Shown: positions 48,381 through 62,239 of the stretch, one piece after another
Layout of the letters: every line of letters starts with the position of its first letter
Position numbering within the stretch: position 1 is the first letter of the stretch
Assembly: GCA_905160935.1 (NCBI GenBank)
Contig: CAJHZI010000444.1
Coordinates: 411,501-475,500, forward strand
DNA from: Enchytraeus crypticus
Lineage: Eukaryota > Annelida > Clitellata > Enchytraeida > Enchytraeidae
Length of the DNA: 64,000 nucleotides
Direction: 5' to 3'
Program-made: the position numbers and the translations under genes
The notes under the pieces: model-generated
The model's database searches: none
The model's input: the letters and a program-made list of their open reading frames with translations, nothing else
What the model was told of the DNA's origin: nothing

Positions 48381-48500
48381 AAGCTAATGTTAACGTCAGT
48401 TTCCTCGCTCGAAAGCGATGTTAGTGACGCGCGAGCCCAGGATTTGAACCCCGAACATACTGAGCCGCGGTCGAGTAACTTACCGACCGTCGCAGATACT
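48381..48500 (-). repeat. SINE-A copy
   Basis: AGCTAATGTTAACGTCAGTT through GGATTTGAACCCCGAACATA. The outer head end is lost (CGTCGCAGATACTGC). Confidence 0.72.
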
Positions 48501-48557
48501 GCCTAAGGAATGCAAGGAGTAATAAGTACATAACTTTATATTCATAGTATTAATATT

Positions 48558-48775
48558 ATAGTGAAATGATCGACCATGTTAATATATATCACAATTAAAA
48601 CGATTAGGAAATTATTTCAATTTTCGTATAACCAGTCCAGTGAATGTTCGAGACTCTCAGATCAGCGCGGCCGAGAATCGAACCCACGAGGGTTCAATTC
48701 ACCTCAGGATTTGTTATTTAAAATTTGACGACGCTACCTTACGCCTCTAACCACTATGTCATTGAGACATTCCAA
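48558..48775 (-). repeat. SINE-B copy 4
   Basis: TGATCGACCATGTTAATATA, AATCGAACCCACGAGGGTTC (B-box region) and the A-box side AACCACTATGTCATTGAGAC. Confidence 0.68.
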
Positions 48776-50109
48776 ACCGGTCTTTGGATCATTTTTAATT
48801 GGATTTTTCGTTTTTACACAGGATACAAACGAATAAACTATAATTCAGAAGTTTAATTTCAAATCTCTACGAAATATAGAGTATTTAAAATTCTATAAAA
48901 CTATAAACGTTGTTTCCTTCAGCACTCACTAAACTCCACATTTTCCAATTGTAGATATTAATGGCCGTATTTACTACTGAGATAATCAACTGTTTAAAGA
49001 GTGATTCAATAGACTACCGTTTATGACTCCACGCACTGTATCTCTGTCATTCGTTCTTGTTCCTGACAAAACCTAAAATTAAAGAAATTAAACATGTGTT
49101 TTTGCCTGTATTGTATCCTCTTGACGGAATTAGAGTTTTTATTGATAAATTGTGGCCCAATTACCCCACCCGCAACCAAACTTCTTCATTAATTAGGCTA
49201 ATTGATTAGAAAGATCAAGAATGAACAACCTACACTCCATTTATATTCAGCAATTATATATTATCAAGTCAAGCGAGTTACTTATTCATCACATAATTCA
49301 ATTACTGATAAATTGAGAGGTCAATAATCTTTAATAATTATAAATTAATTTACCAGAACTATCAATTAATCGAAAAACAGTTATCGATTATTTGCTCAAA
49401 TTATAATTACTGACCCAGTATATCAAAAGATTAATTTTCACGTCTTTAATGATTGATTTATTTTGCATTTCCTTTCCAGGTTTCGCAGTTTCGCTCCAGC
49501 TCGTAATAGTTAACCCCACCGGATCTGGAATTGTCCGTGTTTTACGACTCGCACCGCTGGACACTCCTATCCGTGGATATGTTTTATAAATATCACCTCC
49601 CTCGTTGACCGTTCTTTTGCCGTCCGAATAAATAACAAACATCAAAAATAATACATCATGTCTGCGCCGAGTTGTCACGGCGCTATGCAATTCCTCACGT
49701 AATAAAGTAGGTTCTTTATGCTCGATTCCTTAGAAAATTTTAAAGAATAAAGCCACGAGTCAGAGTTAGATGGTTCACAGCTCAGAGTCTTATGATTTTG
49801 AAATATTAGAATAAAGAAATTAGCCTTTCTGAACTTAGAAATTTATCGCTTCGCATTTGAATAAAATCAGACGTAAGTGAAGTTTTTAGTTTATCACGCG
49901 TCAATATCGGAAATCAAGGACAGTGTTGTTGTTGCTGTTGTTTTAATGCGTTCAATGCTGTTGTTTCAATGCTTTATCAGGAATCATCGGTTCATTTAAA
50001 GAGTATATACAATGAGGGCTTAACGTCCGTCTTGTACTCCTACGATGATCTCAGGAAGCGCCGGGAAACTATTTGTACAGTTAGATTACGTTACCAGTAC
50101 ACTTTCAGG

Positions 50110-50377
50110 TAAACAGGATTGTTTTCTTAGGGAATGACGCCCCTGCCAAGTAAATGTTAGTGGAAGCCGAGGAAGGCATAGGGGCCCATCTTGTCATAAG
50201 CAGAATCCCCAAAAAAGAAAGGTATATCACAAATGAAGAGGCAGGCTGAGATTAGGAATGCTAGATGATTTAGGGATCCACTCATATGGGGACATGAAGA
50301 GGAAAGCGGAAAATCGAGAAACGTAGAGGTGCTATATTCCGTGGACCTGCCAGTAGGCAGTGCACTGATATGGACCA
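50110..50377 (+). repeat. Repeat C, long subtype
   Basis: TAAACAGGATTGTTTTCTTA, GAAGGCATAGGGGCCCATCT, and hairpin CCTGCCAGTAGGCAGTGCAC at the end. Confidence 0.75.
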
Positions 50378-50406
50378 TTACAGTTTGAAAATACGTTTTA
50401 AAAAAT

Positions 50407-50533
50407 GGCTGGAGCCAGTGGCCAAGTCGGTAAGATACTCGACCGCGGATCAGATGATGCGGGGTCCAAAGCCTGGGCTCGCCCGTCACTGACATCGCTT
50501 TCGAGTGAGGAAACTGACGTTAACCTTAGCTTT
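50407..50533 (+). repeat. SINE-A copy
   Basis: GGCTGGAGCCAGTGGCCAAG to GACGTTAACCTTAGCTTT. It is 30 nt after the repeat C copy, in the same orientation. The B-box is mutated (GGTCCAAAGCC). Confidence 0.8.
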
Positions 50534-50707
50534 TTTTGGCTTTTTAACAAATCAAGAAGCGGATACTGTTTACTAAAGTTTGACGGTAAAACTACAACTC
50601 ACATTATCCCCGAAAGTGATGATTTGCTGGTATTTATTTGAACCAAATATTTAAATGATTTTAGGCTACATTCTCAAAGTCCTGCCTAGATCATACTGCT
50701 CTCTATG

Positions 50708-50960
<253 letters not shown>

Positions 50961-51164
50961 AACATTTGATGGGCATGGCTGCGTTTAAAGAATTCTACTA
51001 GCCGGTGTATGGACACAGCCTCTCATTAGATTAATGGTTCAGAGAGGAAGAGATGGAGACGTTTATGACGATGACCTGACCACGAGGAGCTGTGTGGAGA
51101 TGTTAACATAACGTCACGTGGGTCAGTGAATACAAATAACTTCACCTACACCTCACTCTATCTA

Positions 51165-51765
51165 TCGATGACTCTAACTATCGATGATCATTTATTGATG
51201 ACTCTTACTATCGATGACTCTAACTATCGATTATTATTTATCTTAGACTCTCTTTTGTCGATGACTCTATCTATCGATGACTCTACCTATCGATGACTCT
51301 ATCTATCGATGATTATCTATCGATGACTCTAACTATCGATGATTATCTATCGATGACTCTATCTATCGATGACTCTATCTATCGATGACTCTATCTATCG
51401 ATGACTCTATCTATCGATGACTCTATCTATCGATGACTCTATCTATCGATGACTCTATCTATCGATGACTCTATCTATCGATGACTCTATCTATCGATGA
51501 CTATCTATCGATGACTCTATCTATCGATGACTCTAACTATCGATGATTATCTATCGAAGAATCTAACTATCGATGACTCTAACTATCGATGACTATTTAT
51601 CGATGACCATTTATCGATGACTCTATCTAACGATGATTATAACTATCGATGATTATGCATCGATAACTCTATCGATGACTCTAACTATCGATGATTATTT
51701 ATCGATGACTCTAACTATCGATGACTCTAATTATCGATGACTCTAATTATCGTTGACTCTCTCTC
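51165..51765. repeat. 16-bp minisatellite with TATCGATGA core
   Basis: About 35-40 units of CTATCGATGACTCTAT with shorter variants. Every unit carries the palindrome ATCGAT. Confidence 0.93.
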
Positions 51766-51984
51766 TCTCTCTCTCTCTCGATCACTCAACCTCAAGGAAG
51801 TCATAGTTATTCGTGACCTATTGATGCAATCTTTCTATAGTAGAAATCAGAAATAGTGCAATCTACTATATTACAAACGTTAAAACATAAACTGTTATAA
51901 ATGATTTATAATGAACACCGTTATTAGACACGAACCGGTTTTTATTTTACAAGAAAGCTTAGAATAAATTTATCTCGAGTTTCC

Positions 51985-52115
51985 CCGTTTTACATGGTTT
52001 TCCCTGTTTTACATGGTTTTCCCTGTGTTACACGGTTTTCCCTGTTTTACATGGTTTTCCCTGTGTTACATGGTTTCCCTGTTTTACATGGTTTTCCCTG
52101 TGTTACATGGCATTT
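51985..52115. repeat. 18-bp minisatellite
   Basis: About eight units of TTTTCCCTGTTTTACATG. Confidence 0.92.
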
Positions 52116-53269
52116 CCTGTATTCCCAGCATTCTGATATTGTTCTATTTAGAAACATTTGCATTCGCGAAGTAATTAGTAGAAAGATTGAAGGTTGGTTT
52201 AGTTGGTTAAACTTTTCCCTGATAAAGTCGCTCTTGCTGGTTCGAAGCTCAGTCTAGCAGACATTTTTGAAAAGCATATTTTGGCATAGACTATTTAAAG
52301 TAGCATGGCTTTTTAACATGTGAAATTAAATAAAAGTAAGATAGCAATACGCCACTAAAAGCAATTGCTATCTAACAATTAAGTAGTTAACATTACAAAG
52401 TTCATTCGTACTAGTTTAAAATATTTTTATATTGAAAATTAGCAAATCGTAGAGGGTAAATAAATGTAAGTCAAATCTTAAAGCTGAAGGCCATTGTTTT
52501 CTTAATTCATCTGTTTAGAACTCCCACATAACTGCAGTCATAATTTTAATTTTTATTCCTATTGGGTGTCTGGAATTAGCTGTAGATTCCAATATTCCAT
52601 CAATCACCCAATGATGACAAGTAGGACAGTCTGACACACGTGGTCGTTTTTGTTGTTGTTGCTCGTGGTTGAGTTTTTAACTTACATAATAAATGATGTT
52701 TTATTTCTCCATGCTTTAGTTTACTTCCTAAATCTTACTACCGAATATTTATATATAACCTACAATATTAACTTGACTTCTTTAATTTAACATTAAATTA
52801 AATTTTATAGTTAATCACAGAAGGGTATATAATAATCTAATACTCATCAATTTGTCTATCATAAGGGCTCGCCTTTAAGCTTCAGAGACTGTTTGATTAC
52901 GTTCTATTAATATATTTATTTATTTATTCATTGATTTACTGATTGATTGGTTGAATGAGTGATTGATTGATAAACTAATCAAACAACTAAATCAATCAAC
53001 TAAATCTAAAAACTAATCAATTAGACTGACTAACTAATCCATTGAATAACCGACTAACGTCCAATTACACAATTGACTTCTAGATTGTAAAATTTAAAAA
53101 TATTGATTTAACATTAAAGATGTCATCAGTCTGAGGCTACTGTAACAAAGTAAAGCATAACTGATTTTTGTTTAAAAGACTTTCTATTTGAAAGATTGAC
53201 TTTTTGCAGTGAAGGCTACAATGGTAGAATAAAGTCTCTTAGAACCACAATGGATATTCTAAACGATTC

Positions 53270-53336
53270 TTCGGCTGAGATTCGAATCGATCACTACATG
53301 CTTGCCAGGCAAGCGCGCTACCAATTTATCCACCCT
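53270..53336 (-). tRNA. tRNA-like sequence, probably pseudogene or SINE head
   Basis: On the minus strand it reads GGTGGATAAATTGGTAGCGC (A-box-like), then GCTTGCCTGGCAAGC and CGATTCGAATCTC (B-box-like). The middle hairpin has only a 5-nt loop, so a normal anticodon arm cannot form. This makes a functional tRNA unlikely. Confidence 0.35.
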
Positions 53337-53689
53337 AATTCCAATATTATCCCACTTTATCCCAATCGGTATCGAGTAAGGAAATACCTAAATATTCAAT
53401 TCCACGCAAGAGTTTCCCAGGTACTGAATTGTTTTCTTTTCTTTTCCACTGAGTTAGATTTCACGATTGAGTGGCTAGATGTTGCCCGGAGGGGGGGGGA
53501 TTGCTCTCCCACTCAATTTGCTCCATTGTTAATCATAATTTGTCCTCAGGCATTTCCCTTTCGCTGCTCAAGTAACATGCGTCGAAATGGAAGATATGTG
53601 TAACGGAATGCTAAACATTTCAGTTTTACCGTTTTGATAGGAATTAGTCATCAGGAAGTAAGTAGGGCATTTGGTTGGATTAGAGCTGG

Positions 53690-53885
53690 TTTCTTCAGCT
53701 AAGAAGGGCATAAGGGTACCCCTTTTCCTGCCTAACATGATAGAAGGGCATCAGAGCAGCCCATCTACTGTCTAACGAGATATAAGACATCAGGGCAGCC
53801 CATCTACTGCCTAACATTATTTTAGGGCAGCCCATCTACTGCCTAACATTATTTTAGGGCAGCCCATTTATTGCCTAACATGATT
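53690..53885. repeat. ~30-bp minisatellite, about six copies
   Basis: Units of GGGCAGCCCATCTACTGCCT plus AACATGAT, with the first units more diverged. Confidence 0.85.
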
Positions 53886-54282
53886 TCATTGCGCTGTAGT
53901 AGACAATGATATATTTTCAATGTATCATTGATCATAAGTTCTAAAAATAGACCAAAGCATAAATTTACAGAATAATAAAAAAATGGTAGATTAAAGTTTG
54001 TATCGACGGCGCATTGCTCTCAAGACTAATTCAATGTAATTATTTTTCTTAATGGGCTGGAATATCTCGAATGTTGTAGTAAAAAGCATTCGAGAGCTCT
54101 TCACTGGAAGAGTGCAGCAAGAAAACGCTCCGGAAGAACATTTAGAGGAAGAAATGTTGCGTCAAAGTTTACATACCCAGGAAAACAGGCATATATACCT
54201 GTAGATACATAAGTATACGTACACACTTGTGCACAAGCGATACGTACATTTGTGCACATAACAATACGTACAAACATATACC

Positions 54283-54500
54283 ATGGCGTCATATACCATG
54301 GACCTGCCAGTAGGCAGGGCATTAAGGGAGAGATATATCAGCACATATATCAGCACATATGGAAGATAGTGGAGAGGCATTGGTTCAAATCTAGACCTAA
54401 CTCTCTGTTAAGACCTTTTGACATAAGAATAATAATATTAATAAAGGTTTAACGTGCGTTTCCTCATACAAGAATGATGTTAGGGACGTCACACCAAACA
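54283..54500 (+). repeat. Repeat C end and repeat D fragment
   Basis: 54283-54335 carries only the 3' end of repeat C (ATGGACCTGCCAGTAGGCAG). 54435-54500 carries AAAGGTTTAACGTGCGTTTC and AAGAATGATGTTAGGGACG of repeat D. Confidence 0.65.
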
Positions 54501-54825
54501 GCCTAAAATAAAATCACGACTTTAACGTTTTCACATAAATAATTCAAGAACGTAATAAATTTAGAACTTTAGCTTACTTTGAAAACGATCCTTGCAGAAT
54601 AGCAGAATTTCTAACTTCGGCAACTGGCTAAAAGCTACAAATAGAATCCGGGCTTGTCAAGTATTGAGTGATAAAATTAATAACCATAACTGTAGATTTA
54701 CAGCCTGAGATTCGTTATAAACTGTTGAATTTAACGACTTCCAGTTGTAGTTGTGTCGAGAACTCTGAGAATACTTAAACAGTTCTGTTCTAGAGGTCTA
54801 AGACCCTGTATATAACACTAGTATT

Positions 54826-55045
54826 GTAATGAAATGATCAACAATGTTGATATCTATCACTTTTAATACCACATGTTTAAACCGTTAGGCAATTTAGACA
54901 ATTTTACGTATAGCCAGTCCAATGAATGTCCGAGATTTTACTCTCAGATCAGCGCGGCAGGGATTCGAACCCACGAGAGTTCCAACTCACCTCAGGATCT
55001 GTCATTTAAAACTTCATGACGTTACCAATACGCTACTAAGACTTT
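54826..55045 (-). repeat. SINE-B copy 5
   Basis: Best-preserved copy: ATGATCAACAATGTTGATAT, CAGATCAGCGCGGCAGGGAT, TCGAACCCACGAGAGTT (complement of the B-box), CATGACGTTACCAATACGCT (complement of the A-box). Confidence 0.75.
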
Positions 55046-55074
55046 CATTATATTAAATTAATTAGATTCATTAT

Positions 55075-55225
55075 GTTAGATATAAGTTATGTTAGTTATA
55101 AGTTATATTAGTTATAAGTTATGTTAGTTATAAGTTATGTTAGTTATAAGTTATGTTAGTTATAAGTTATGTTAGTTATAAGTTATGTTAGTTATAAGTT
55201 ATGTTAGTTATAAGTTATGTTAGTT
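55075..55225. repeat. 16-bp minisatellite, about nine copies
   Basis: Unit GTTAGTTATAAGTTAT, nearly perfect, directly downstream of SINE-B copy 5. Confidence 0.93.
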
Positions 55226-55604
55226 TTCATTATAAGAGCTTGAATGACTCTAATGAAGATATTTTGTGGATATTTTATACGCAAGTGGGAACGTTGTTTC
55301 TTCGTTCGTGTTTTTCCTCTTACGGGTTACAAGAGAAAAAAGGATAAAATTTACATCAACCTAAAGTAAAGTCATATCCAAGTTACCTATAGGCCTACTA
55401 GCTGAACCATCCTTTATAATAACCATCATCATTTGTAACCATTATCATTTGTATCCCGATGTTGTCGCCGCTTTCTGATTTTTGCCGTTCTTAGGGGATT
55501 GGCTATGATTTCTATGCACTGAATTCCTCTGCTTATTTTGAATATTGATTGAAAAAACGCAAATTATATCCAGTAGAGTTGGCGCTGCAAATATTCGACA
55601 TAGG

Positions 55605-55655
<51 letters not shown>

Positions 55656-57475
55656 ATGTTTATCTCAGGGCACTGCCCACTGGTCCATTGTATGTAATTC
55701 CTACATATATTTTATCCTCTGACTATCTCTTTGTAGCATCACACAAATAAATTATGAAACAGGTTACACTGAATACAATCTCTGTATCCTATGGGAGCCT
55801 TGATTGTGCGGTTTAAATGTAATTATGTAGCAGGATAAATCCATGTACCAGTAAGTAGAAGAGAGAGTAAGCTATATGAGTGCGGATCAATATTGCAAAT
55901 CTAGAAAGAGCGGTGCTTGCTTAAAGCAAATTTAATTAGCCGGGAAATAGCGTAAGCTCATCTAGCAAATCTGACTTTGAAATCTTGAAAGAAGATTATG
56001 TAAGTGACGAGTAAGTCATGCGTAGCTGATGTGTAATAAAAATTGTATGTTCAAGTGCAAGCATTGAAGCTTGTGATTTGTAAGCTTCCTGCGGTGGTAT
56101 ATATAAGCTGCAACTAATTTGAAATGATGACCTGCAAGTGATATGACATGAGTTTAAAAGTGATTTTTAAGTGATGTGAAAGGAATGTGGATGCAATGTG
56201 TGAGTGATGTGAATGGATTATGCTTGTGATGTATAAGTGATGGGAAATGAATGTGCATGTGATGAGTAAGAATTTTTCTGCAAAATTTAAATCACATCCC
56301 TAACAAAACGACTCATGAGAAAAAACTTATCATTTTCCACTGAAACTTCTAAATTGTATATTCATCTGAATCAAAGAAACGCAACCGAGAAATACTTCAT
56401 TACTTTAATATTTATTTTATAAATAATAAAATTAAATACATTTTTTATATTCAAAATAATATCTAATTCTATTTCAACTCTAATATATTGCATATTTACT
56501 GAAATCGATGTAATTTAAAAAATTGTAATTAATTCGGACGCATAAATTCTAAGAACCGTCTCACAGTCTATGCCAGATTGCAACGTTTCCACTGCGACAA
56601 TGTTGTCATACTGGTGAAAGTGTTTGTGGATGCTGGTAACGCTCGCTCTTGTTTCCTGTTCACTGCAGACCAGCTGATACGAGAAACGTGACTAAGCATT
56701 ACCGGCTCGACCACTTACTCTATATTATCATATCCTTATCACTGGAATTTATAGGTCAAAGGGTCAGAACCCTTCGAAATCAAGTTCATTTATGAGGGCT
56801 TTGGCTGCCCATCCTTTCTAACAAACTTTATCTCAGGCAGTCTTAAAGTCTTAATATAGTGGCTTTTATTACAACAGTTTTAGTGCGGTTTCTATAGTGG
56901 TCTACTTGAGCGCAAATTAGAAGATAATTTATCTTAATTATAAATTAATATTTATTTTATGTTTATTATAAAATAGAACATATCTTAATCTATTTTGATT
57001 ATTAAAATAATGCAAAGATTAATTTTCGTCAGTTAGGCTATGGGCTACTGTTTAAGACGAAATGTTAATTTACTGTGAGTACAACTTAGAAGCTATCTCG
57101 ATATTTTCTCCTTTAATGGCTAAATTTTACCTTAGAGATGCTCGTGTTTCATATTAATTTTGCATATTTTGCCTTTTTGTATTTTCTGTCTAATATTTTT
57201 TGTCACTTGTAAACTACTAGGTTTGCATTGCTTAGCTGTACTTGTATGCAAAGTATTGTTTCTTTTCGTTTATTTTTCTTTCTTTTTTTCTATATCTTTG
57301 TTCGAAACTACCATGTATTGGTGAAATAAAGTCTATAAGATGTAATGAAACTTGGATTTTGATAACTGACTGCGAATAATAATACGCAGGAATCTAGAAT
57401 GAATTCAAGAATATAGTATAGGCCTACTTTTGCTTTATGAATATATACCTAAATATATTGCACTTTGAATGCTAA

Positions 57476-57541
57476 TACGGCTGGATTTGAACCGAGGCCT
57501 TCCTATTCTGAGGCACAAACTCTAACTACTTGCTCGTATTA
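57476..57541 (-). tRNA. tRNA-like sequence, probably pseudogene
   Basis: The minus strand gives a 66-nt segment whose ends AATACG and CGTATT pair perfectly over 6 bp. It has AGCAAGTAGTTAGAG (A-box-like) and GGTTCAAATCC (perfect B-box). The T-arm stem does not pair well and no clean 7-nt anticodon loop is seen, so a relic or SINE head is more likely than a working tRNA. Confidence 0.4.
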
Positions 57542-58449
57542 CCTGTAGCACTTCTACAGATTTTCTTCCTGAATCATTCAGCAGTTTAAAGTTTATGATC
57601 AGTTAACAACGAAAATGCAGAGCGTTCTGTATCATAACATTTTAATTCTATTTAATCGCATTGCACTAATTGATTAGCTTGGAAGTTTAAACATTTTTTA
57701 TTCTTTGGGAAGGTTCGATCCAGATGTAATGAAAACTGATAGAATTAAATCTACGAACACAATTATAAAGTAAAGAGTAAATATACGTGTACAAATTGAA
57801 TAACTTGAATCTAATTTGTAATAAGTGGACTAGTAAGAAACAACAGACAACATCAAGTTTCAGAAAGAAAAGGAAAAAATAACTACAATTATTTCAATAT
57901 TAATTTTTAATATTAAAACGATTCAGCACTTATTGATCGAATCGTTTCTATCAAATCTCGGGTTCTCTATATCCTTGGTAGAAAAAAAATTCGAATAGTA
58001 ATAATAATAGCAGCTGATAACCCGTGTAATTACACTGAGTATAGTCTAAATGTAAGAATGTAATATCGTAAATGTGTGGCCGTCTATTTATGAATGTTTT
58101 GTTGTTGTTGTTCCCGCGAGATCACGGGGTAGACGTCCAGCATGTTGTGCTATAATTACTTTATTTGTCCGCGCTGAGAACATCTTGGACGTAAATATCG
58201 CTAAACTGACCATGTCTAATTGCGTTTAATACTGGCCATGCAAGGCGTCGGGACTTCCATGTCTAAGCCACTGACATCCTCCCGGAAATCTTCTCTCTCT
58301 CTTCCATCTGTCCTCATATCAGTCTTCCTCTCAACGTAAAACCTGCTTTGAAGGGAGAGGAGGGGGGAGGGCGGAACTAACTCCGGCGAATATAAAAGAG
58401 ACTGTATGAAATACACTCTCTAGAGCTTGTCAAAGGCTGCAACAAGATC

Positions 58450-58650
58450 ACCTAGTCGCTTATTATCATCATAATCGTCATCATCATCATCATTATCATC
58501 ATCATCTTCAACATCATCATCATCATCAACAGCGTCATCATCAGCATCATCATCAGCATCTTCAGCATCATCATAATCTTCTTCTCTTTCTACTTCTTCT
58601 TCTTCTTCCTTTTAATCCCAGTTTAGCTAGGGTGGAATACAAATTATTTG
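58450..58650 (-). repeat. ATC microsatellite with repeat E end
   Basis: About 120 bp of ATC/TTC repeats, then CCTTTTAATCCCAGTTTAGC. This is a repeat E copy whose GAT tail has expanded. Confidence 0.7.
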
Positions 58651-58864
58651 TTCGTTTATTGTCCTTCTTAAAGTCATTCGGAAGTGAAGATCACCAGATC
58701 ATTAGAGTCGACATTGATTTGCTAGCACCCAGTCCTTCGAGGGTCTTACTAGTTACTACACAGAAATTGCTTCCAATCATTCAGGTCTAAGAGATCTTCC
58801 AATCCAGAAAATTTAAGCGGAGAAAAAAATTTCGAACTTGGAACGGGTAAAACGAGTCCTATCA

Positions 58865-59005
58865 TCTGTCTAGAATAATAAAATTAGGTAATGCAAAATT
58901 AATAAAATTAGGTAATGCAAAATTAATAAAATTAGGTAATGCGAAATTAATACAATTAGCTAATGCGAAATTAATAAAATTACTTAATGCGAAATTAATA
59001 TAATT
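58865..59005. repeat. 24-bp minisatellite, about six copies
   Basis: Unit AATTAATAAAATTAGGTAAT plus GCAA. Confidence 0.9.
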
Positions 59006-59049
59006 CTAATCGCACATGCATTGTCCTCTACGACCAGTCTTGGTTTAGC

Positions 59050-59215
59050 ACCTCCCTCTTAGTGCTCTTCCTACTGGCAGGTCCACACCGTCCACTGTAT
59101 ATAACGGCTCCAATTTATCTCTATCTTCCGATCTCCGCTTCATGTTTAAATAAGAGTGGATCTTTAAATCATCTATAACATTAATTCCCTTTGATATACC
59201 ATTATTTTTTGGGGA
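59050..59215 (-). repeat. Repeat C copy
   Basis: CTCTTAGTGCTCTTCCTACT, GGCAGGTCCAC and TTCATGTTTAAATAAGAGTG, diverged. Confidence 0.65.
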
Positions 59216-60403
59216 TTTGGGTTTTGCACTAGATACTGTTAATTCTCCAATATAGTCCTATCACATTCGTGTATATTTATGTCACATTTGTAAATGTCAC
59301 ATTTGCATATGTAACATTTATGCTTATACACAAAATATCTATCTTTATTTTTTATTTCTATTGAACTATTTATGTAAAGCAGTCTCGTAGACACATTATT
59401 GTAGCCAATATGCCACATTTGTATATTTGTGTATGAATTTAATTGTAAAATATTACGATATTGAACCTTGATCTGATTAAGGAGCTTTTTAAGCATCTAT
59501 GGGTCAATTGGTGCAGATTTAACTTTCAAGCCATTTATCACCCATCCTCCCCTACTAATATCCCCGCCCCACCCCTGAACCATAAAATATTCACGAGACC
59601 TTTGTGCTGTAATTCTCACTCTCGTATTTCACTTCTCGTTCTGAAGGCAACTCCTTGGTTCAAGAATAAACTGGAAAGAAGACAACGATCGTGATATTCT
59701 GAATTTATATTCTACCTTTGTAGCGTAGAAAAGAAATCAGCCAATTGCATTTAATTTATAAATAAAATAAATAAAGTCACTAATGCGTAGACCCCTGATT
59801 TGCTTCTTCTAAAAACTTGAACGAAAGAAACGAACATTAAGCATTTGTTCTGTACAAATCGGTTTATAATTGAATTATTTTCAAGTCATGTTATCTTAAT
59901 TAAAAATCGAAATCTTTGAGTTCATAATTACTTCTCAATTCAGTAATATATGTATAATGATAGATGCATAAAAATGTCTAAAATTCTGAAAATAAATGTC
60001 ATAAGAATTTTAAAAAATCAAATTGTAATGAAGGTAAAGTGCGTCAACCAGCCGATATAGAATCCGAGGTCCTTCTTAAAATTCATTCGGAAGTCCCGAT
60101 CGTTTTCTTGGATTATAATCCACGGCAAACAACTTCCGTTTTGTGTTAAAATACAAACTGCTCGGAAAAGTATCCCGGAATATGAATGATAGCCGAAGAA
60201 GTTTGAGAAAATTTTAGTAAAAAAACAAAACAGTGACCGAGTCATTAAGTCAATGAATGATAAACGGTTTGAGGCAGCTAACAAAACAGTCTATAGCTTT
60301 TTCTTCTTTGCCTCAGACACTGAACGCACTAAATAACTGCTTCGGATTTTAATTAGTAATTCTTCTAAACGATAAATTATAAATTTTCTTTTAAAGAGTA
60401 CGC

Positions 60404-60540
60404 GGCTGGAGCCAGTGGCGGTGTCGGTAAGATATGCGACCGCGTATCAGTAAGTGCGGGGTTAAAATCCTGGAATCGCCCTTCACTGATTTCGCTTTCG
60501 ACTGAGGAAACTGCCGTTAACATTAGCTTTACCAGCTTTT
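60404..60540 (+). repeat. SINE-A copy
   Basis: GGCTGGAGCCAGTGGCGGTG, B-box GGTTAAAATCC (mutated), tail GAGGAAACTGCCGTTAAC. Confidence 0.8.
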
Positions 60541-60863
60541 TACCAGTACATTGCAAACGAACATGTAAGCAGTGATTGTCATATTTGGATAATACAGATT
60601 CGATATCAATGCAGAATCTCTTAGGCCATATAAAGATTAGATTTCACCTTTAAGCTATATTTCATCTCCCACTGCTGCGCTCACATCCAATGAGCAATAC
60701 ATCGATCAATGTTCACGTTTAGAAGTCTTGATGTCACCCTTCATATGGTAAACCATGGCTGTTGTTGTAGAATAAAGAGGAAAGACTATGTGCTGGCTTC
60801 AGTAGATGATTGATTGGGTAATCGATGGGCTGCTAATTCCACTGATTTTTTGAATTGATTCAG

Positions 60864-60901
60864 AGAGACAGCGAGAGAGAGTGAGAGAGAGTGACAGAAA
60901 G

Positions 60902-60940
<39 letters not shown>

Positions 60941-60961
60941 CAGAGACAGAGAGACTGAGAA

Positions 60962-61058
<97 letters not shown>

Positions 61059-61075
61059 GAGAGAGAAAGAGAGAT
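60864..61075. repeat. GA/GACA microsatellite
   Basis: GAGA with GACAGA interruptions. Long Glu/Arg or Ser/Leu frames here are artefacts. Confidence 0.93.
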
Positions 61076-61599
61076 CGAAGTGTTAATTTAGTGGCCACAA
61101 GGTGGAGCTTTTGTGAAAGTGTGTAGCGTTGATTGTAGGTCACGTGAGCAGCAGACTGAGGGGGGGGGGGAGGGGACGCTTGAAATCAGAATGTTAAGTA
61201 CAATAAAAGCACACGTAGAGTACCATACATGACAATACTGAGCACTGTGAAGTCAGACTCAAAACTATCTAAAGTTGATATTTAAATGAAGAGTATCATT
61301 TAGAAAAAAGAAGAGTATTATTTTATGAAGAGTATCAATACATTATTCAACTCAAACGATCTTTTCTCTATTCCTTTATACTAGCTGAAGATGTTTTCAG
61401 ATTTGGGTTCACTTACATTTATTATTTACTGATAGTATTTATTGATTTGTTAAATTCTAAATAAAGATCTAAATTCTAAAACTGCGACAAGTTAACTCTA
61501 ATCAGCAGAAACATTTTCTGGTAGACATCTTAGTTTCAAGTCGAACTTGCGTGTCTTTCTCATTTTCCCTTGTAATTCCGTCACTTGTAATCGGGCTTA

Positions 61600-61735
61600 G
61601 CTACACTTGTACTAAAGGATGAGAAAGTTCTGGGTTTAGCTACACTTGTACACAAAGATGAGAAAGATCTGGGTTTAGCTACACTTGATCTAAGAGATGA
61701 GAAAGATCTGGGTTTAGCTCTACACAAAGATTATT
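61600..61735. repeat. ~38-bp tandem repeat, about four copies
   Basis: Units of GGGTTTAGCTACACTTGTAC plus ACAAAGATGAGAAAGATCT. Confidence 0.85.
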
Positions 61736-62239
61736 TACCAAGAATATTGCACACAAGCCAGGCTTTTGCCTCTCCAATAATATTTGCTTTTTTTCATTTT
61801 GGCGTAGTGCACATCACAATAGATATCATAGATAAAATTTTCAATAAACTTTTGTGTATTTATTATAATTTAGTTTCAATAAACTTTCTCTTCATCTGAA
61901 TTAATATAGCTTCTTATTCTTACAAAAATTCTAGTGCTCTTTAGCAATTACTTGAATTAAATTAAAATATCAATTAAATTACAATTAAAATTATTCTAAG
62001 AGAATTTGTTGAAATATCACGGGACTGTTTCCGGTGGATAAGGAACACCCTGTCTCTCCAGATACTGTAGTTCTTTTCTCCAGTGACGTGGCAGTTCTGG
62101 ACTCATTACGTCACGCATCGCCGAGTCTTGTCAACCCAATTGCGCTGTCCAAGTCGCTCTAAATCATTCACTGCTTCCCTACATAACTTGTTTACACTCA
62201 AACCTGTGAGCTGCTAAGTATAAAACCGCTACTATTATT

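Noticed and set aside
49388..49690. 100-codon minus-strand open frame
   Set aside because: No recognisable domain, no flanking splice sites or related exons. A frame this long is expected by chance in 64 kb.
53196..53603. 135-codon open frame
   Set aside because: It crosses a reversed tRNA-like sequence and low-complexity bases, with no protein family recognised.
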